Shown here in pieces: positions 25,840 to 34,485 of a DNA stretch of 64,000 bases. A program made the translations under genes and the position numbers. Position 1 is the stretch's first letter, and the number at the start of each line of letters is the position of its first letter. Source of the DNA: Sandaracinus amylolyticus. GTDB lineage: Bacteria; Myxococcota_A; Polyangia; Polyangiales; Sandaracinaceae. The stretch covers positions 434,001 to 498,000 of the forward strand of contig NZ_CP070225.1 in assembly GCF_021631985.1 (NCBI RefSeq), read 5' to 3'. Below the pieces are notes generated by a model. It saw only the letters and a list, made by a program, of their open reading frames with translations, had not been told where the DNA came from and made no database searches.

Positions 25840-26541
25840 TCAGCGCGCGACGACGTGCTCGTCGGTCGCGTCGAGCACCTCGCGCCCGAACGCGCGCCAC
25901 GACTCCTCGATCGCCGCGACCTCGATGCCGCGACGCTGGAAGCGCCCGGCGATCAGGTCGAGCATCGTCGTCGCGAGGCGCTCCGGGTTGCGGTAGCGCG
26001 CGGGGCCGCGATCGATCACGAGGTCCGCGCCCGCGCGCATCGGAGCGGGCACCTCGTCGAGCGAGAAGTTGTTGCCGTGCGACGACGCGTTCGCCGACGA
26101 GCCGACCACGATGCGCCCGTCCGCGAGCGCGCGGCGCGCGAGCGCGGTCACCAGCGTGCCTGCGTTGAAGAACGTCGCGATCGTGCCCGACTGCGTCGCC
26201 TGCTCGCGAAGGTACGGCGACGCGGCCGCGAGCAGGCGCGACGACGCGCGCACCTGCTGCACGACCGCGATCGGTCGATCGCGCGAGACCTGCTCGAGCC
26301 AGCTCCACACGCGCGGATCGCGCGCGACCGACACCTCGCGCGCGATCTCGAGGTCGACGACGGTGACGCATGGCTTCGAGGCCGGGCGCTGCTTCAGCTC
26401 GTAGATGCGGCGGATCGCGTCGTCGCTCATCGCGACGAGCCCGTAGCCGACGTCGGTGGGCATCAGCACGAGCCCTCCGTCGGTCAGCACGCGGTAGGCG
26501 CCGTCGATCGTCTCGCGCTCGGTGTTCGTCGTGTCCGTCAT
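25840..26541 (-). CDS. YrdC/Sua5-domain protein (threonylcarbamoyl-AMP synthase-like)
   Basis: A 233-residue protein with the YrdC fold (PF01300). GGLVLMPTDVGYGLVA corresponds to the conserved PTDT.YGL start, IYELKQRPASKPC to the KxR..KP segment that binds ATP, and IVVGSSANASSHGNNFSLDEV to the late (S)SAN.S motif. YrdC makes threonylcarbamoyl-AMP for the t6A37 tRNA modification. Two deviations make a sub-type likely: TDVGYGL has Val in place of Thr, and the C-terminal 40 residues are unusual (RGIEVAAIEESWRAFGREV). It could be a paralogue of the main enzyme with another substrate. Confidence 0.75.
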   Translation of the reverse strand: MTDTTNTERETIDGAYRVLTDGGLVLMPTDVGYGLVAMSDDAIRRIYELKQRPASKPCVTVVDLEIAREVSVARDPRVWSWLEQVSRDRPIAVVQQVRASSRLLAAASPYLREQATQSGTIATFFNAGTLVTALARRALADGRIVVGSSANASSHGNNFSLDEVPAPMRAGADLVIDRGPARYRNPERLATTMLDLIAGRFQRRGIEVAAIEESWRAFGREVLDATDEHVVAR

Positions 26542-26772
26542 GGCAGGCGACCTCGATTCAACGCACGTGCCCGATGGGGGAGGCGCGGCAGGCCGCGAAT
26601 CGACGACGAACGCCCTCGTCCGAGGGCGCGCGGGACTTGCCCGACGCGCAACGCTTGCTCGACCGAGCGCGCGCGCGACGTGCCCGTGAGCACCGAGTCG
26701 TCGACCACGAACGGGTCCTGGCCGCGATGGGTGGGTTGCTCCGATCTGCAGGCCGCCGTAGAGCGGCGGCGC

Positions 26773-27285
26773 ATGCGGACTGCGACCGAGTCGTTCGATC
26801 TGTCCTGCCCGCCCGAGGGCTTCTGGCGCGTCTACCTCGATCCCGAGTACGTGCGAGCGCTCTACCTCGGCGCGCTCGGCTACAAGGCCTGCGAGGTGCT
26901 CGAGGTGACGGACTCTTCGCGGAAGCTCCGCGTCGTGCCGAAGATGAACCTCCCGGGCCCCATCGAGGCGCTGCTCGGCGACGGCTTCGCGTACGAGGAT
27001 CACGGCTCGCTCGATCGCGCGAAGAACGAGTGGACCTGGCGGATGGTGCAGCCGAGTCAGCTCGACCCGCGGGCCAAGCCGAGGAAGGACGTCGTCACGA
27101 CGCGCGGGACGATCCGCGTGACCGCGACCGGCGAAGGCCGCTCGCGCCGCACCGACGAGCTCGTGATCGAGGCCAAGCTCTTCGGCGTCGGCGGCATGAT
27201 CGAGGCCGTCGCGGAGAAGGAGACCCGCGCCGCCTGGGCGAAGGAGCGCGCGCTCCTCGACACGTGGCTCACTCGATCGCGATGA
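26773..27285 (+). CDS. DUF2505 family protein (SRPBCC-like fold)
   Basis: A 170-residue soluble protein. The sequence FDLSCPPEGFWRVYLDPEYV at the start, DHGSLDRAKNEWTWRMVQ in the middle and a long C-terminal helix (VAEKETRAAWAKERALLDTW) correspond to DUF2505 (PF10698), which has the helix-grip fold that binds hydrophobic ligands. The role is unknown. The ATG at 26773 is preceded by TAGAGC, an imperfect -10 match. The 231 bases upstream hold no convincing gene; an Arg-rich frame from 26574 is discussed among rejected items. The 3' end overlaps the convergent FKBP gene by 17 bases. Confidence 0.75.
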   Translation: MRTATESFDLSCPPEGFWRVYLDPEYVRALYLGALGYKACEVLEVTDSSRKLRVVPKMNLPGPIEALLGDGFAYEDHGSLDRAKNEWTWRMVQPSQLDPRAKPRKDVVTTRGTIRVTATGEGRSRRTDELVIEAKLFGVGGMIEAVAEKETRAAWAKERALLDTWLTRSR

Positions 27286-27796
27286 GCTCGATGTCGAACA
27301 CCAGCATGCCCGCCGGCGAGCCGGCGCGGCCCTGGTACGCGAGCTCCTCGGGGATCCACACCCGGCGCACCTGCCCCACGGTCATCGACTCGAGCGAGTA
27401 GGTCCAGCCGCGGATGACCTCCGAGAGCGGGAACGACGCGGGCTCGCCGCGGGTGTGCGAGCTGTCGAACATGCGTCCGTCGGTGGTCCAGCCGGTGTAG
27501 TGCACGCGGACACGATCGTCGCGCGTGGGGCGCCGCTGGCCCGACCCCGGCCGCAGGATGCAGAAGCGCAGGCCGTCGCGGCCTCGATTCGCGGTGGGCG
27601 GCGGCGCCGCGACGTCGAGCGGAGGCGTGGTGGGATCGGCGCTCGGATCCCAGCTCGAGCACGGGCCGTCCGGAGGCGGCGTCGGCTCGGGCGTCTCCGC
27701 GCCGTTCGTGGCCTGCGCGTCGGCCGACGAGGGCTCGGCGCGGCGCGCTCCACAGCCGGCCGCGAGCACGAGGACGAGAGCGATGAGGGCGCGCAT
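27269..27796 (-). CDS. FKBP-type peptidyl-prolyl cis-trans isomerase lipoprotein
   Basis: The signal MRALIALVLVLAAGCGARR has a lipobox (AAGC), so this is a lipid-anchored periplasmic or surface foldase. After a Pro/Thr linker the FKBP domain (about residues 75-175) shows RDDRVRVHYTGWTTDGRMFD, VIRGWTYSLESMTVGQVRRV and PEELAYQGRAG, the conserved drug- and proline-binding pattern (PF00254), and ends LVFDIELIAIE. Activity is expected to speed proline isomerisation in exported proteins. Normal length. The 3' end overlaps the end of the DUF2505 gene by 17 bases. Confidence 0.9.
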   Translation of the reverse strand: MRALIALVLVLAAGCGARRAEPSSADAQATNGAETPEPTPPPDGPCSSWDPSADPTTPPLDVAAPPPTANRGRDGLRFCILRPGSGQRRPTRDDRVRVHYTGWTTDGRMFDSSHTRGEPASFPLSEVIRGWTYSLESMTVGQVRRVWIPEELAYQGRAGSPAGMLVFDIELIAIE

Positions 27797-28008
27797 CGCG
27801 CGGATGTTCGTCGCGCGCTCGTGTCAGGGCAAGCGCTCACGCCGTGTGCGGAAGATCGAGGTGCGCTCGCCGAGCTCCACGCGTTGATCACGTCGCATCG
27901 AGAACGCCGATTGCGCCACCGATGTTACTCCTCGGGCTCGTGCCCACGACGTAGATCCCCTCCACGGCGGCAACGGCGCCACCGAGAACGACGGAGGACG
28001 TGGACACC

Positions 28009-28590
28009 ATGACTCGGAAGATGATCGCTGCGCTGCAGGTCTCGTTGGACGGCTTCACCCAGGGAGAAGACCGAGGAGAGGCCTCGTGGGTCGACTCGTG
28101 GGCCGACGCGATCGAGCTGATTCCCGAGGTCGACACCTTCGTCCAGGGCGCAGGCATGCATCCGGGCTACGGAGCCTATTGGAAGGCGATCTACGAGAAT
28201 CCCCGGAGCATCCCGCCCTACCAGACTCGAGCTCCCTACGAGCGTGAGGTCGCGTACGCGCAGCTGGCTGCGAAGGCGCCCCACTTCGTCGTCTCCACGA
28301 CGCTCGACCGCGTCGAGTGGCCTCCCACGGCCAAGATCGTGCGGAACGTGTCGGAGCTGCGCAGTCTCGTGCACCAGCCCGGGAAGAACATCTACGTCGT
28401 CGGCGGTGCAACGCTCGTCGCGAGCCTGCTGAACGACGGCTTGCTCGACGAACTCCGATTGATCGTCCACCCGATCCTGCTGGGCGGCGGCAAGCCGCTC
28501 TTCGCCGGCATCGATCGACGGCGCTCGCTCGAGCTGATCGAGTCGAGGTCGACCGAGTCCGGCCGAGTGATCCTGAGCTACCGAACCTGA
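28009..28590 (+). CDS. RibD C-terminal/dihydrofolate reductase-like protein
   Basis: A 193-residue soluble protein of the DHFR-like superfamily (PF01872). MIAALQVSLDGFTQG is the first strand with the usual SLDG(Y/F) motif, NIYVVGGATLVASLLN the nucleotide-binding GGA(T/K) motif, and DELRLIVHPILLGGGKPLF the conserved C-terminal strand. Such one-domain proteins are common in soil bacteria and reduce unknown pterin- or pyrimidine-like compounds with NADPH. The ATG at 28009 is chosen because GGAGGA lies 9-11 bases before it; a GTG at 28000 is possible. The codon use appears a little less GC-biased than that of neighbours. Confidence 0.85.
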   Translation: MTRKMIAALQVSLDGFTQGEDRGEASWVDSWADAIELIPEVDTFVQGAGMHPGYGAYWKAIYENPRSIPPYQTRAPYEREVAYAQLAAKAPHFVVSTTLDRVEWPPTAKIVRNVSELRSLVHQPGKNIYVVGGATLVASLLNDGLLDELRLIVHPILLGGGKPLFAGIDRRRSLELIESRSTESGRVILSYRT

Positions 28591-28737
28591 CGAATGCGCT
28601 GCATCACGACCGCGACGCGCGCGAGCAGCGAGCGCTCACGAGCCTGCGCGGTCCGTTGACATCGTGTGCACGAGCGAGGAGCTTCTGCGCGTCGCAGAGC
28701 GAGGGGTGCTCGGCGGCGAACAAACGGGGGCTCGTTC

Positions 28738-29421
28738 ATGGGAGCGCAATGGAAGTCGCGCCGGCTCGCGCCGCGCGCGCTCAAGGTCTGGGAGCGTCAC
28801 AAGGACGCATCGCCCGCGGTGCTGGCGTTCGAGGCGCCACTCGGCACCTCGGCGCGCGGGTTTCTCTCCATCTACACCGAGGTCACCGCCTATCGCGCCG
28901 CGTGGAAGCGCGAGATGGAGGAGGGACGCGGCTCGATGCTCGCGCTCAAGAAGGAGCTCGATCGCTGGAAGCCGCACATCGCGCGCGAGCGCCCGACGTT
29001 CGATCTTCGTGAGATCGGCGATCAGCCCAACGTCCCCGAGGACCTCATCGAGGACTCGCTCGCGGCCGCCGACGAGCTCGATCTGATCCGGCTTCCCGAC
29101 GGCGCGCCCACGCCGTGGGCCGCGGCCGCCGCCGCCTCGATCCGTGCGCTCGCCGACGCCACCGAGCGCGAGACCGACGAGGCCGCCACCGCCGACTCCA
29201 CGTACAGCCAGCTCCTCAAGGCCACGCGCGAAGCGCAGGTCGTCTTCGAGGCGGAGCTCAGCCGCTTCCGCGCCACGCTGCGCGCGGTCCTCGGGAGCTC
29301 GCATCCCGACGTCCAGAAGCTCCGCGCGAACCGCGCGACGTCGAGCGACGAGGACGACGATCCGACCGGACCTCAGCCTGCCGATCCGGTCACGCCGGCG
29401 CCCGAGCCGCCGCGCAGCTGA
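28738..29421 (+). CDS. Hypothetical helical protein, 227 aa
   Basis: Not recognised. A basic N-terminus (GAQWKSRRLAPRALKVWERH) is followed by long charged and Ala-rich helices with heptad character, and the end is a disordered acidic/Pro tail (SDEDDDPTGPQPADP). No Cys, signal peptide or membrane helix. A structural or DNA-associated role is possible but not shown. GGGGG lies 8 bases before the ATG; a TTGACA at 28656-28661 could be its -35 element, although the matching -10 is poor. A perfect 15-bp hairpin follows at 29451. Confidence 0.55.
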   Translation: MGAQWKSRRLAPRALKVWERHKDASPAVLAFEAPLGTSARGFLSIYTEVTAYRAAWKREMEEGRGSMLALKKELDRWKPHIARERPTFDLREIGDQPNVPEDLIEDSLAAADELDLIRLPDGAPTPWAAAAAASIRALADATERETDEAATADSTYSQLLKATREAQVVFEAELSRFRATLRAVLGSSHPDVQKLRANRATSSDEDDDPTGPQPADPVTPAPEPPRS

Positions 29422-29450
29422 GCGAGCGGCACGAGGCTCCGATTCGAACC

Positions 29451-29485
29451 ACGGCGGCACCGCGACGAGCTCGCGGTGCCGCCGT
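29451..29485 (+). terminator. Perfect 15-bp hairpin with a T-containing tail
   Basis: ACGGCGGCACCGCGA, a 5-base loop (CGAGC) and the exact reverse complement, then TTCGTCGTT. It lies 29 bases after the stop of the preceding gene and is a good intrinsic terminator candidate. Confidence 0.75.
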
Positions 29486-29489
29486 TTCG

Positions 29490-29680
29490 TCGTTCGGCGG
29501 CCCCGATGCGACGGTGAGCGGCCCCGATTGGGCGATCGCCGGCCCGCGAAGCGCGAGACCAGTCCTCGAATGCGGCGATCGGCGGCTCCGAGGAACCGAT
29601 CGGCGGCCCCGAGGAGGCGCGCGCTATCCCATTCGATACGGCGCGGCGGCCTCGCGGCGATGATCGGCGGCCTCGAGACG
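29490..29680 (+). repeat. Irregular repeats of a GGCGGCCCCGA-type word
   Basis: About seven related words are spread over 190 bases: CGGCGGCCCCGATG, GAGCGGCCCCGATTG, TCGCCGGCCCGCGA, GATCGGCGGCTCCGAGGA, GATCGGCGGCCCCGAGGA, GGCGGCCTCGCGGCGA and GATCGGCGGCCTCGAGA. Spacing is irregular (about 16-60 bases). The rest of the 645-base gap up to mrr (29681-30066) holds no gene that I can support; it has a less GC-rich stretch with two CGGTTT words near 29751. Confidence 0.5.
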
Positions 29681-30066
29681 CCGGAGCGCGGCGACGTGGG
29701 CGCGCGAAGAGGCGTGGTCGACGTGGGAAGCGACCTGGCGACCGGTTTTTCGAGCGGTTTCACAGCTTTCTGACAGGCGCGGTGCGGTCTTCTGCTGCCC
29801 GTCACAGCGTGCGAGCGGGTCCATCGTCCCTGTTCGGCAACGCTGCGCACGTCGAGGACCACTCGCGGACCGGCGACGAGCTGAACACGGACGACGGTGA
29901 TCGTCGGCGACGACCGCGCGCCCGACTGCGTGTCGGGACGGCCGACGAGACGAGAGCGCGGGCCCACCGGTTCCACGCCACGAGCGACGCGCAGTCCCGC
30001 GCCGAGCAGGACACGAGCGACGATGATCAGACACTGCGCGTTCGCGTACTCTCGATCACGTCGGTC

Positions 30067-30981
30067 ATGGCGCTACCCACATACGACCAGCTGATCGAGC
30101 CGTTGCTCCGGTTCCTCGCCACGCGTCCGGACGGCGTCCGCGTCAGCGAAGCGCGCGATGCGATCGCGACGCAGCTCGCGATCTCCACCGACGATCGCGC
30201 GGTGATGCTGCCGAGCCGACAGCAGCCCATCTACGACAACCGCGTCGGCTGGGCTCACGATCGGCTGAAGCGAGCTGGCCTCTCGACCTCGGCGCGCCGC
30301 GGCTTCTGGGTGCTCACGGAGCGCGGCCACAAGTACGTGAAGGCTCATCCCGCTCCGCTCTCGCGAGAGGACGTCGAGGACCTCGCCGAGGTCGAGCGGG
30401 GCAACCGGCTCCGAGATCGTGAGCCGAGCGTCGCCGATTCGATCGCGCCCGAGCCCGGTGCGAGCCGTCGCTCCCCCGACGAGCGCATCGAGGAGGCGAT
30501 CACCGAGCTCAACCAAGCCGTCGCGCGCGAGCTGCTCGAGCTGATCGGCGAAGCTCCGCCCGAGTTCTTCGAGGTGCTCGTCCTCGACCTCCTCCATGCG
30601 CTCGGCTACGGCACCAGCCGCAGCGACCTCCAGCGCGTCGGGAGGAGCGGCGACGGCGGCATCGACGGCATCATCGCGCTCGACCGCCTCGGCCTCGAGA
30701 AGGTCTACGTGCAGGCCAAGCGCTGGCAGAACAACGTCGGCCGCCCCGACGTCCAGGCCTTCTTCGGCGCCCTCGCGGGCCGCCGCGCGAAGAAGGGCGT
30801 GTTCATCACGACCGCTGGGTACACGCGCGAAGCGCGCGAGTTCGCGGAGACGGTCTCCGACAGCATCGTGCTCGTGGACGGCGCGAGACTGACGACGCTG
30901 ATGATCGAGCACGGAGTGGGTGTGACGCACAAGGCAGTGCGCGTGGCCCACGTGGACAGCGACTACTTCGAAGACGTCTGA
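30067..30981 (+). CDS. mrr: Mrr-type restriction endonuclease (type IV)
   Basis: A 304-residue protein. The N-terminal winged-helix domain (about 1-95, YDQLIEPLLRFLA, VGWAHDRLKRAGL, GFWVLTERGHKYV) is the Mrr_N DNA-binding module. The nuclease domain (about 160-285) has the PD-(D/E)xK variant of Mrr: GDGGIDG with Asp200, then VYVQAKRW with Gln216-x-Lys218, and later GVFITTAGYT. Mrr enzymes cut methylated DNA and thus limit incoming modified DNA. The ATG at 30067 was chosen because the Mrr_N homology begins there; the frame is open from 29782. A TACTCT hexamer 14 bases upstream is a possible -10. First gene of the defence island. Confidence 0.92.
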   Translation: MALPTYDQLIEPLLRFLATRPDGVRVSEARDAIATQLAISTDDRAVMLPSRQQPIYDNRVGWAHDRLKRAGLSTSARRGFWVLTERGHKYVKAHPAPLSREDVEDLAEVERGNRLRDREPSVADSIAPEPGASRRSPDERIEEAITELNQAVARELLELIGEAPPEFFEVLVLDLLHALGYGTSRSDLQRVGRSGDGGIDGIIALDRLGLEKVYVQAKRWQNNVGRPDVQAFFGALAGRRAKKGVFITTAGYTREAREFAETVSDSIVLVDGARLTTLMIEHGVGVTHKAVRVAHVDSDYFEDV

Positions 30982-31087
30982 GCTACCGTCAGTCGCTCAC
31001 GCGGACGTCCGTCCCTAAGTCATGTACCGCGCCTGCCCGGTTGCACTGACTCGCATTCGTGAACGAGCTCGAGACGGGTGGATACGG

Positions 31088-31987
31088 ATGCCGCTGGAAC
31101 CGATTGTAAAAGAGACGCATTTCACGTCAGCCGAGGACATGCTCGCGGCGCTTCGGCTCTCGCATGAGAGGTGGACCGTTCGAGAGTCCGACCCGATGCG
31201 CCAGACCTTCGCCTTCCGAGGGCACGGTGACGACACGTGGGCCCTCAGCCCGAGCGTGTTTCGCCCGAGGCCCCCTCCGTGGACGACGATCGTTGACCTC
31301 GAAGCAGAGACGAACACGGCGCGGGGCGAGCTCGCGTTGCTGAAGCGATTCCTTCGTCATGCAGACCGCCACGGATTGGAGATCGTCGAAGACCAACAGG
31401 AGCTCCGCGACGCGCACGCGCTGACGCGCGCGGCTGAGTCGCCGAACTTCCCCGACCGCTTCATCCTTTCGCCGTTGGCGCTCGCACAGCACTACGGGGT
31501 TCCGACTCGGCTTCTGGACTGGAGCTGGAACCCGCTCGTTGCGGCTTATTTCGCGGCTCGGCATGCTGCGGCGCCTCCAGGCCCCGCCGCGCCGCAACGC
31601 CTGGCGATCTGGGCACTGGACACAGATCTCCTCCAGGACATCGCTGCCGACCACCAAGAGAAGCAGAAGGGCGACGTTCCTCGGTTCGCAATCGTCACAG
31701 CGCCGCAAGCTGCGATTCCGAATCTTCGCGCCCAGGTGGGTCTCTTCACGCTCGACCGAGCGCCGACGCCGACTCCGCTCGATGCCGCGGTGAAGGGCGT
31801 CCTCGCGAGTCTCGGCTCAAGCTCGTGGAGCCACAGATTTCCGGTCTTTGAGAAGCTCACTCTAGCGTCCGAGAACGCCGGGCGTCTGCTTCGGTTGCTG
31901 GGTGCAGAAGGCGTCTCGGCTGCGAGCATCTATCCCGGCTACGACGGTGTCGTAAAGGGCATCGACGAGACGAAGTACTGGCGGTAG
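31088..31987 (+). CDS. FRG-domain protein
   Basis: A 300-residue soluble protein. TFAFRGHGDDTWALSPSVFR (about residues 40-59) holds the Phe-Arg-Gly signature of the FRG domain (PF08867), and LAQHYGVPTRLLDWSWNPL (near 142-160) is the second conserved block. The biochemical role of FRG is unknown; the domain often occurs in mobile or defence regions. Codons are clearly less GC-biased than in flanking genes, a sign of transfer. The ATG at 31088 was preferred over 31022. It is convergent with the NdpA-like gene, with only 3 bases between the stops. Confidence 0.85.
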   Translation: MPLEPIVKETHFTSAEDMLAALRLSHERWTVRESDPMRQTFAFRGHGDDTWALSPSVFRPRPPPWTTIVDLEAETNTARGELALLKRFLRHADRHGLEIVEDQQELRDAHALTRAAESPNFPDRFILSPLALAQHYGVPTRLLDWSWNPLVAAYFAARHAAAPPGPAAPQRLAIWALDTDLLQDIAADHQEKQKGDVPRFAIVTAPQAAIPNLRAQVGLFTLDRAPTPTPLDAAVKGVLASLGSSSWSHRFPVFEKLTLASENAGRLLRLLGAEGVSAASIYPGYDGVVKGIDETKYWR

Positions 31988-31990
31988 CGG

Positions 31991-33001
31991 CTATCGGAAT
32001 GGTCTCTGGGACTTGAGGCGATCGTTCACGACGATCCGCTCCGGGCCCACGTCCACCGTTGTGCCAACCTCATCGATCGGGCTCACGACAACGATGCCCT
32101 TCTCGGTTTCCATCGTCATCTTCCGCATGATCGACTTCACGAGCTCCGTATCCTTTGGAAACCGAACCTCCGGGACGCCGTGAACAGTCAGTTTCGCGAG
32201 AAATTCCTCGTGCTGGCCTTCTGGAACGTGATCGCGAGCAAAGCTACGCGGCGTGATAGCGATTCGGGAGCTACCCAGCTCTGACGCGAGTGCAACTCGT
32301 AGCCCCACGCGCTCCTCCGTGCTCAGCTCGGCGTGATTCGCGAAATCCTTCACCGCGTCGACGAAGGACTGCGTCTGCACGCGCGGATTGCCGGCGAACG
32401 TGCACCCGAGGAATCGTTCCAGAAAGAACTGGGCGACGGTCTTCCCACCCGTAAGCTGGTCATCCGTGACTGAAATCCTGATGTCGGCACGGTGTCTGCC
32501 CGTCTGCACGAACAGTGCGCTCTTGAAGATCCGCATCTTGTCCGAGAGAACAAGATTCCGAATATGCGAGAGAATGAAGCGAAGGCCGGCAGACGTTTCC
32601 TCAGGAGACACGACGAGACCGTCATGTCGCTCGACCTTGAGAACAGCGACGCACGGAGATCTCACCACCGTGCCGACGGCCACTACTAGTAGCCCCGGGG
32701 AGTTTGCGCGACTCTGTATGGTGTGGAGATGGCGAGCCATCTCCTGGGAGAGTCCAACGAGATCGCCGGTGCCCCCGGTGAGCGCATGAACCCCGTTCGG
32801 AACGGGGGACTCGGTCGAATCCAAGAACCGGGCGTCGAACCCTGCGGTCGGCACGGCTGCTCTCAGCCGCCCGACAAAAAACTGCTCTACGGCCTCGTCG
32901 CGTTCAGTCAGATCGGTGGCAAGTCGCACCTCACCGTCCCCCTTCTGCGGCACTTCGTGGACGATCAGTTTCTCGAATGAAAGAGTTCCGAGATCCATCA
33001 C
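31991..33001 (-). CDS. Nucleoid-associated protein NdpA/YejK family
   Basis: A 336-residue protein of the 37-kDa nucleoid-associated family (PF04245). The start (LGTLSFEKLIVHEVPQK), DEAVEQFFVGRLRAA, FFLERFLGCTFAGNPRVQTQ and the end, which keeps the ERIVVNDRLK strand, follow the family. Members bind DNA in bacterial nucleoids, and copies are frequent inside restriction islands; their defence role is unknown. Base composition is lower in GC than the neighbours. The gene lies downstream of hsdS on the same strand, with 47 bases between, so it may be read through from the type I operon. Confidence 0.8.
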   Translation of the reverse strand: MMDLGTLSFEKLIVHEVPQKGDGEVRLATDLTERDEAVEQFFVGRLRAAVPTAGFDARFLDSTESPVPNGVHALTGGTGDLVGLSQEMARHLHTIQSRANSPGLLVVAVGTVVRSPCVAVLKVERHDGLVVSPEETSAGLRFILSHIRNLVLSDKMRIFKSALFVQTGRHRADIRISVTDDQLTGGKTVAQFFLERFLGCTFAGNPRVQTQSFVDAVKDFANHAELSTEERVGLRVALASELGSSRIAITPRSFARDHVPEGQHEEFLAKLTVHGVPEVRFPKDTELVKSIMRKMTMETEKGIVVVSPIDEVGTTVDVGPERIVVNDRLKSQRPFR

Positions 33002-33048
33002 CCCTCCGTTCTTAGTACGACATGGTAGAGCGCCGTGTTCTTCGGACC

Positions 33049-34485
33049 TCAGCTCAGCCCGCCACGAAAAGCTGCCGAGAGCGTGACTCGATCGAGCGCT
33101 AATATCTGAGAGCGAGCAACTGCGGTAGTCGATTCAACCATTTGAAATCTGCCGCGGACCTGCGACGCGGCGCGCGCGACGACTGCCGCGATCTCCGCGC
33201 GGGGCGCAAGCGGGATGGGCACCGAACGAACGTCGTCGAGCCCTAGGCCCGCCTTCGTCATCCCGCGGTCCCTCAGCTTGAGGAGATGCTGGCCAAGGGG
33301 CGACGACAGCCACAGGGCGATGTACTCGGCAAGCTCGGGAAGACACAGCCGAATCAAAGCCAAGTGCTGGCTGACGTACGCCGGTCCGATCTGCTCCTGA
33401 ACGTAGCCAACGCGTCCGAGGTCGGCCGTAATCGAGACCACGATGTCTCCCTGACGCACTCTTGTGCGCTCACCCTCGACGTTTGTGGGTGTCTGAACTC
33501 GCTGAAGCTCGCTCAGGTCGAGTCGGATGTCATCACGCCGAGTATTCCCGACACGCAGGAATGCCGCGCCCTCCGCGGAGTAATACTCCGCCCAGCCTCG
33601 CGAGCCGCTGGTGACGAACTCGAACAACTGTGTGCCCGTCGCCCAGGACCAGCCTTCGGGGAGCTCCGGCAGCTCGCCGTCGTCGACCGGCTCCGGCTCG
33701 ACGTACTTCGACTTCCAGAGAGCGTCCTTGGGGGGCTTGCCCTTCGCGAGCATCTTGGCGAGCTCGGCTTCCTCCCAGCGCCTGCGGCGCTCGAGGCGGA
33801 TGCGCTTCAGGAGCTCGGAAGCCGGCTCGACGGCGGGGTTCTGCTCGCGCCAGTCCGCGGTGAGGTCGCCGCGGAACGCGGCGGCGAGGATCGACTGGCG
33901 CAGGCGATCGAGCAGCGCGGGCACCGCGTCGAGCGCGTCTTTCGCGCGCCGACTCCGGGCGCGGAGGGCACCGAGCCGCGCAACGATCGATCGCTCCTGC
34001 TCATGCGGTGCGATCGGCACAGAGAGCGCGCCGAGCTTCGCCTTACTGAGAGTGTACAGGCCGGTGGCCGACACGGCCTGCTCTCGAATCGCGGCGCGCC
34101 CGTCGGGCGATGCGAGCCACTCCAGCAACCACGCGCTGTCACAGGCATGAGCGCGCACACGGAGGATGTGGTTCTGCAGACGTGCGTCCGGAACCTCGTT
34201 GTTCCACATCGCAGCGCGACCGAGATGAGCGAGTGACCCGTTGCCTTCCACGACGAGCACGTCCCCAGGCGCCAACGTGCCGCGATCACGGTCCGCCTCG
34301 AGGAGTCCAATCGTCGAAAGCTCGCCGACGTCGATTCGTCGAGACTGCACCGCCGCCACACTCACGAGCGGCACGATTTTCCGAGATCGAGCACGCAACG
34401 CACCGTTCTTCGTGAGACCCGCCTCGATATCCGCGATCTCAGAAAGGGGCCGTGCGCGCCAGCCCTCCGGCAGCTCCTCGCTCAC
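33049..34485 (-). CDS. hsdS: Type I restriction-modification specificity subunit
   Basis: A 478-residue protein with two target-recognition domains in tandem. Each begins with the same feature, LPEGWRARPLSEIADI near residue 5 and LPEGWSWATGTQLFEF near 245. TRD1 has NHILRVRAHA, TRD2 SQHLALIRLC; helical conserved regions follow each (LLDRLRQSILAAAFRGDL and ILALDRVTLSAAFRGGL). HsdS determines the DNA sequence bound by the HsdM2S methylase and the HsdR2M2S nuclease. The GTG start overlaps the stop of hsdM in GTGA. TRD2 has a lower GC content than TRD1, in line with exchange of this half. Confidence 0.93.
   Translation of the reverse strand: MSEELPEGWRARPLSEIADIEAGLTKNGALRARSRKIVPLVSVAAVQSRRIDVGELSTIGLLEADRDRGTLAPGDVLVVEGNGSLAHLGRAAMWNNEVPDARLQNHILRVRAHACDSAWLLEWLASPDGRAAIREQAVSATGLYTLSKAKLGALSVPIAPHEQERSIVARLGALRARSRRAKDALDAVPALLDRLRQSILAAAFRGDLTADWREQNPAVEPASELLKRIRLERRRRWEEAELAKMLAKGKPPKDALWKSKYVEPEPVDDGELPELPEGWSWATGTQLFEFVTSGSRGWAEYYSAEGAAFLRVGNTRRDDIRLDLSELQRVQTPTNVEGERTRVRQGDIVVSITADLGRVGYVQEQIGPAYVSQHLALIRLCLPELAEYIALWLSSPLGQHLLKLRDRGMTKAGLGLDDVRSVPIPLAPRAEIAAVVARAASQVRGRFQMVESTTAVARSQILALDRVTLSAAFRGGLS

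Noticed and set aside
26574-26772. Frame beginning MGEARQAANRRRTP before the DUF2505 gene
   Set aside because: It has some coding-like words but no stop before it enters the DUF2505 gene in another frame, and it is Arg-rich throughout. It could be a decayed gene, but I cannot support it.
29490-29680. Possible CRISPR array
   Set aside because: The repeated words vary in sequence and spacing, there are no uniform spacers and no cas gene is present in the window.
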